NCBI RefSeq assembly: GCF_022662305.1
Contig: NZ_JAKNQH010000006.1
Location: forward strand, 62,001 to 126,000
Direction: 5' to 3'
Length of the DNA: 64,000 nucleotides
DNA from: Sphingomonas sp. BAUL-RG-20F-R05-02
Lineage (GTDB): Bacteria > Pseudomonadota > Alphaproteobacteria > Sphingomonadales > Sphingomonadaceae
Below the pieces are notes generated by a model. That model made no database searches and was not told the origin of the DNA. It saw nothing but the letters and a program-made list of their open reading frames with translations. Below, in pieces: positions 61,203-64,000 of this stretch (position 1 is the stretch's first letter; every line of letters starts with the position of its first letter). The position numbers and the translations under genes are program-made.

Positions 61203-62263
61203 TGTCGCCGCCACTGACGCCGGACCGCCGGTACATCGTCGTGCGCGGGCGGCTGTGGCGCGCGGCCAATCCGCACCTCACGCCCGAACGCCACGCGCAG
61301 TTGGTCGCCACGCTGATGGACGCGCGCCGCGCGGTCGGCCTAGCCAAACGCCGTGGCGACACCGCCGCAGAACAGACCGCCCACGCCGCGGTTGACGCTG
61401 CCAAGGTCGCGCTCGGGGAGCGGGGTGCGCCGTGGTGGTACGATGGCGCGCCCGATCTGAATCGTCATATGGTCAAAAACACGTCCTATGCGGTTTGGTA
61501 CGACGCCCTGACGGCGGCCGAGACACGGTGCCGGATCGGCACTGCCGGCTGGTCGATCCCCAAGGCGGCGGCAGACGCTTTCCCCGCAGGAGCCTCGCAC
61601 CTCGAACGCTATGCCGCCGTGCTGCCGGTGGCGGAGATCAATTCATCCTTTCATCGCCCGCACCGCCGCGCGACCTATGTGCGCTGGGCAGCAAGCGTGC
61701 CTGCCGCGTTCCGCTTCTCGGTCAAGCTGCCCAAGGAGATATCGCACACCCGCAAGCTGGTCGACTGCATCGAACCGCTCGATGCGTTTGTCGAACAGGC
61801 AGGCGGATTGGGTGACAAACTCGCCGTCGTTCTGGTGCAACTCCCGCCGAGCCTCGCGTTCGATCCCGTCGTCGCCTCGACCTTCTTCGCGATGGCCCGG
61901 CAGCGCCTCGGGCATGTCGTCGGCTTTGCGTGCGAACCGCGACACGCCACCTGGTTCGCGGCGGATGCGGACGCACTGCTTGTAGAACACCGCGTCGCCC
62001 GCGTGGCGACGGACCCGGTGCTCGCCCCCGGCGGCGAACGACCGGGCGGCTGGCCGGGGCTGCGCTATCGTCGGCTTCACGGTACGCCGCGCGTATATTA
62101 CTCGTCCTATGAAGCCGATCGGCTTGGCGAGCTGGCGAAAACCCTTGCCGATGAGGACGACGGAGCGGCGCCCTCATGGTGCATTTTCGACAACACCGCA
62201 TCAGGTGCGGCGACCCGTGACGCGGTGGACCTGCTTGCGCTGACATCCCCTGACGCTGCCTAG
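61202..62263 (+). CDS. DUF72 (YecE-like) protein with an extra N-terminal domain
   Basis: The 353-residue protein has two parts. Residues about 1-105 carry RYIVVRGRLWRAANPHLT, MDARRAVGLAKRRGD, AVDAAKVALGERGAPWWYDG and NRHMVKNTSYAVWY, a pattern I know as a separate small bacterial protein of unknown role. Residues about 108-350 are a DUF72 TIM-barrel (RIGTAGWSIP, NSSFHRPHR, FRFSVKLPKEISHTRKL, VQLPPSLAFD, YRRLHGTPRVYYSSY). Neither part has an established function. Fusion of the two and coupling to an exonuclease gene hint at a shared role in nucleic-acid repair, which is inference. Confidence 0.75.
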   Translation: MSPPLTPDRRYIVVRGRLWRAANPHLTPERHAQLVATLMDARRAVGLAKRRGDTAAEQTAHAAVDAAKVALGERGAPWWYDGAPDLNRHMVKNTSYAVWYDALTAAETRCRIGTAGWSIPKAAADAFPAGASHLERYAAVLPVAEINSSFHRPHRRATYVRWAASVPAAFRFSVKLPKEISHTRKLVDCIEPLDAFVEQAGGLGDKLAVVLVQLPPSLAFDPVVASTFFAMARQRLGHVVGFACEPRHATWFAADADALLVEHRVARVATDPVLAPGGERPGGWPGLRYRRLHGTPRVYYSSYEADRLGELAKTLADEDDGAAPSWCIFDNTASGAATRDAVDLLALTSPDAA

Positions 62264-62351
62264 TCGGCGCAAGCGCGTGGCGACGACGCGGTCGCGGATG
62301 CCGCGTTCAACAATAATGCGGCCATCCGAGCCAGGCACTACAGCGGAATTT

Positions 62352-62990
62352 TTACCGAGCGGCGAGGACCGGCGACGTGCTAAACGAAGCGTCCGGCGCG
62401 ACGGTCGCGTCCGGCGCGACGGTCGCGTCCGGCGTCAGCGTCGAATCGGGAAGCGGCACACCAGCTTCGGGCATATCGATCGGCGCGTCAGTTACGGTCA
62501 CCTTCGCGCCGAGACGGGTCATGCCGAACAGCTTCTTGGCGAACGCCGTCGGCACACGCACGCAACCGTGCGACGCCGGATAGCCCGGATTGCGACCGGC
62601 ATGAATGGCGATGCCGTCCCACGTCAGCCGCTGCATGAATGGCATCGGCGCATCGTTATAGAGGTTGGATTTATGCATCACCTGCTTTTGCAGGATGGTG
62701 AATTCCCCGGTCGGGGTATCGTGACCCGGCGCACCGGTGGACACCGCCGTGGCGCCGATCAACTGACCACCACGATAGACGAGCGCACGTTGTGACGCGA
62801 TGCTCACCACGACGGTGATTCCGCCCGCCGGGGCGGCCGCATCGTCCCACACGAAGTGCCCTGGCGTCAGCGACTCCACCGCGTCCTCGGCGATCGCGCC
62901 CTTGGCAAACGCCGGCGGCGCGACACACGCCGCAAAGCCAAACATCGCGGCGCAGATCAGCGCCTGTTGACGAAGGTTTCGCATCGACAT
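62352..62990 (-). CDS. L,D-transpeptidase (YkuD domain) with repetitive tail
   Basis: The 212-residue protein has a signal peptide cut after AFAKG (about 29). The YkuD domain covers about 55-170: ITVVVSIASQRALVYRGG, STGAPGHDTPTGEFTI, IHAGRNPGYPASHGCVRVP with the catalytic His and Cys. It would form or exchange cross-links in peptidoglycan, or attach a protein to it. The C-terminal 35 residues are low-complexity, with a six-residue unit (DATVAP) repeated through an 18-base DNA repeat. ATG 62990 and ATG 62984 are both usable. Confidence 0.87.
   Translation of the reverse strand: MSMRNLRQQALICAAMFGFAACVAPPAFAKGAIAEDAVESLTPGHFVWDDAAAPAGGITVVVSIASQRALVYRGGQLIGATAVSTGAPGHDTPTGEFTILQKQVMHKSNLYNDAPMPFMQRLTWDGIAIHAGRNPGYPASHGCVRVPTAFAKKLFGMTRLGAKVTVTDAPIDMPEAGVPLPDSTLTPDATVAPDATVAPDASFSTSPVLAAR
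62389..62442. repeat. 18-base tandem repeat inside the L,D-transpeptidase gene
   Basis: The unit GCGTCCGGCGCGACGGTC occurs twice exactly (62389-62406, 62407-62424) and a third time with three changes (62425-62442). On the coding strand it encodes the DATVAP-type repeat of the protein tail. In-frame repeats of this length can change copy number without disrupting the gene. Confidence 0.85.
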
Positions 62991-63235
62991 ACCTCATCAC
63001 CTTACGCACAACGGACAGAATCGCCCGGTTCGTCATCCTGTGAGACACAACGCACGACCCGCCGAGTTCGTGCCAGATTTTCAGCATCTTAACTTATGAC
63101 GTTGTATCGCGCCCGATCGTGCATTGGTCGGGGTGAGATGATTGTTGCAACGGGAACCAAGGTGCTTTCGTAAGTCAACGTCAACCAAATGTCTGGTATA
63201 CGGCCGATATTCCTTGTTACGGAGTGGTTCCGCCA

Positions 63236-63883
63236 GTGCATGAATTTCCGGACGTCACGCCTTCCCGGCGTGCTTTGTTGAAAACTTCGCTCGTAGCTGC
63301 CGGGGTCGCAGCGCTTCCCGCCACCACCTCCAAAGCGTTCGCGGTCGCTATGTCGCCGACGACATCGACGCGCGTGGTCCGTCCCGAACTGTTCCGTCAG
63401 GCGATGGCGGCACTGCATCGTCATGGCAATCAAATCGCGTTCAAGGATCGCATCGCGATCGCAGATTTCGCGGCGCCGTCTTCCCGGCAGCGTTTCTATC
63501 TGATCGATCTGGCGAGTGGCGCGACCAACAGCGTGCTGGTTGCACATGGCAGCGGCTCCGATCCGGCGCACACCGGGTTCCTGCAGCGCTTCTCCAACGC
63601 GGACGGCTCGAACGCGTCGAGTGAAGGTACGTTCATGACCGCAGATTATTATGTCGGCAAACATGGCAAGTCGCAGCGGCTGATGGGGCTTGATCCCACC
63701 AACAACATGGCGCTGGCCCGTGCCATCGTCATCCATTCGGCATGGTATTCCAACCCCGACATGCTGACGAAGCACGGCCAACTGGGCCGCAGCCAGGGCT
63801 GCTTCGCGGTCGGCCAGCGCGACCTCGATCAGGTATTCGCACGGCTTGGACCGGGCCGGATGCTCTACTCCGCCAAGATCTGA
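63236..63883 (+). CDS. Murein L,D-transpeptidase-type protein (YkuD_2 family), Tat-exported
   Basis: From GTG 63236 the protein has 215 residues. Its N-terminus has a twin-arginine signal (SRRALLKTSLVAAG), cut near residue 36. The catalytic region is late: ARAIVIHSAWYSNPD and LGRSQGCFAV, with the His and Cys of the YkuD_2 (murein L,D-transpeptidase catalytic domain) family; SEGTFMTADYYVGKHGKSQR is the middle motif. GGAG lies eleven bases before the start. An upstream GTG at 63224 is less likely because it overlaps that ribosome site. It is divergent from the YkuD gene at 62352-62990, giving two wall-linking enzymes side by side. Confidence 0.83.
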   Translation: MHEFPDVTPSRRALLKTSLVAAGVAALPATTSKAFAVAMSPTTSTRVVRPELFRQAMAALHRHGNQIAFKDRIAIADFAAPSSRQRFYLIDLASGATNSVLVAHGSGSDPAHTGFLQRFSNADGSNASSEGTFMTADYYVGKHGKSQRLMGLDPTNNMALARAIVIHSAWYSNPDMLTKHGQLGRSQGCFAVGQRDLDQVFARLGPGRMLYSAKI

Positions 63884-63889
63884 CTGCCC

Positions 63890-63922
63890 GCCGGTCGCAC
63901 GTCGCATCGACGTTCGACCGGC
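63890..63922 (+). terminator. Long hairpin after the last gene
   Basis: GCCGGTCG (63890-63897) pairs with CGACCGGC (63915-63922), and an inner GTCG/CGAC adds four pairs. It begins seven bases past the stop of the YkuD_2 gene. There is no T-run. The remaining bases to 64000 hold no gene I can support. Confidence 0.45.
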
Positions 63923-64000
63923 CGTTGCCTGCGACGATATCGGCAGGCCTCATAGTACCAGGTGTCGGTGCGCCTGAGCGGCGCCCTGCCTCACGACCTG

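Noticed and set aside
62389..62442. Short tandem repeat as a CRISPR array
   Set aside because: The units are contiguous without spacers and are translated in the L,D-transpeptidase gene.
63923..64000. Minus-strand reading frames at the right edge
   Set aside because: Short open frames exist, but none has a start, a recognisable motif or a clear continuation inside the window.

Overview
The window is high-GC, densely packed DNA from a free-living alphaproteobacterium. It is most like a sphingomonad (Sphingomonas or a close relative). The evidence is large TonB-dependent receptors with STN domains, FecI/FecR pairs, plant-polysaccharide hydrolases, a DUF2076 protein and a LOV histidine kinase, with many 1-4 base stop/start overlaps. 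I saw no rRNA, tRNA, CRISPR array, insertion sequence or phage gene. Taxonomy and all functions come from reading the sequence only.

Left part (1-14.9 kb). After the N-terminus of a DUF2254-like membrane protein comes a GH8 xylan-type hydrolase divergent from a secreted esterase. A MarR regulator follows, divergent from a second secreted alpha/beta hydrolase across a perfect 6-3-6 palindrome. Positions 14361 down to 4373 then hold an eight-gene minus-strand operon in which every junction overlaps by 1-4 bases: TRAP transporter (DctQ, DctM, DctP), class III CoA-transferase, a fused two-module 2-hydroxyacyl-CoA dehydratase-like protein, two more CoA-transferases, and a CapA-type metallophosphatase. 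A MarR regulator is divergent from it. The dehydratase-like protein has one cysteine in 793 residues, so the iron-sulfur ligands of the known enzymes are missing. The first CoA-transferase has Gly where the family has its catalytic Asp. I consider this the best candidate for an undescribed pathway.

Middle part (15-40 kb). A CocE/NonD hydrolase and TonB receptor pair is divergent from a secreted parallel beta-helix protein. A seven-gene plus-strand hemicellulose operon (22.2-32.3 kb) encodes a type-B carboxylesterase, a BD-FAE-like esterase, a beta-sandwich protein, two GH43 enzymes, a CE1-like esterase and, coupled to the last GH43, a TPR-GT41 (O-GlcNAc-transferase-like) protein. It converges on a minus-strand GH9-GH95-GH27 operon. 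Similar LacI-type palindromes (consensus about TGRTAGCGCTAYCA) occur before the GH8-linked esterase, the plus operon and the GH9 operon, which suggests one regulon whose regulator lies elsewhere. An SDR oxidoreductase and a tiny Lys-rich protein follow.

Right part (40.7-64 kb). A D,D-carboxypeptidase is followed by an ECF sigma factor, FecR, an STN-TonB receptor, a paralogous TonB receptor and a GH37 trehalase, read here as a cell-surface-signalling locus for trehalose or a related sugar. Then come a two-TM protein, two YbjQ-like multi-domain proteins, a GT2 glycosyltransferase, a second sigma/FecR/STN-receptor set, a DUF2076 protein, a LOV-histidine kinase-receiver hybrid, an exonuclease-BRCT protein coupled to a DUF72 fusion protein, and two L,D-transpeptidase-type proteins.
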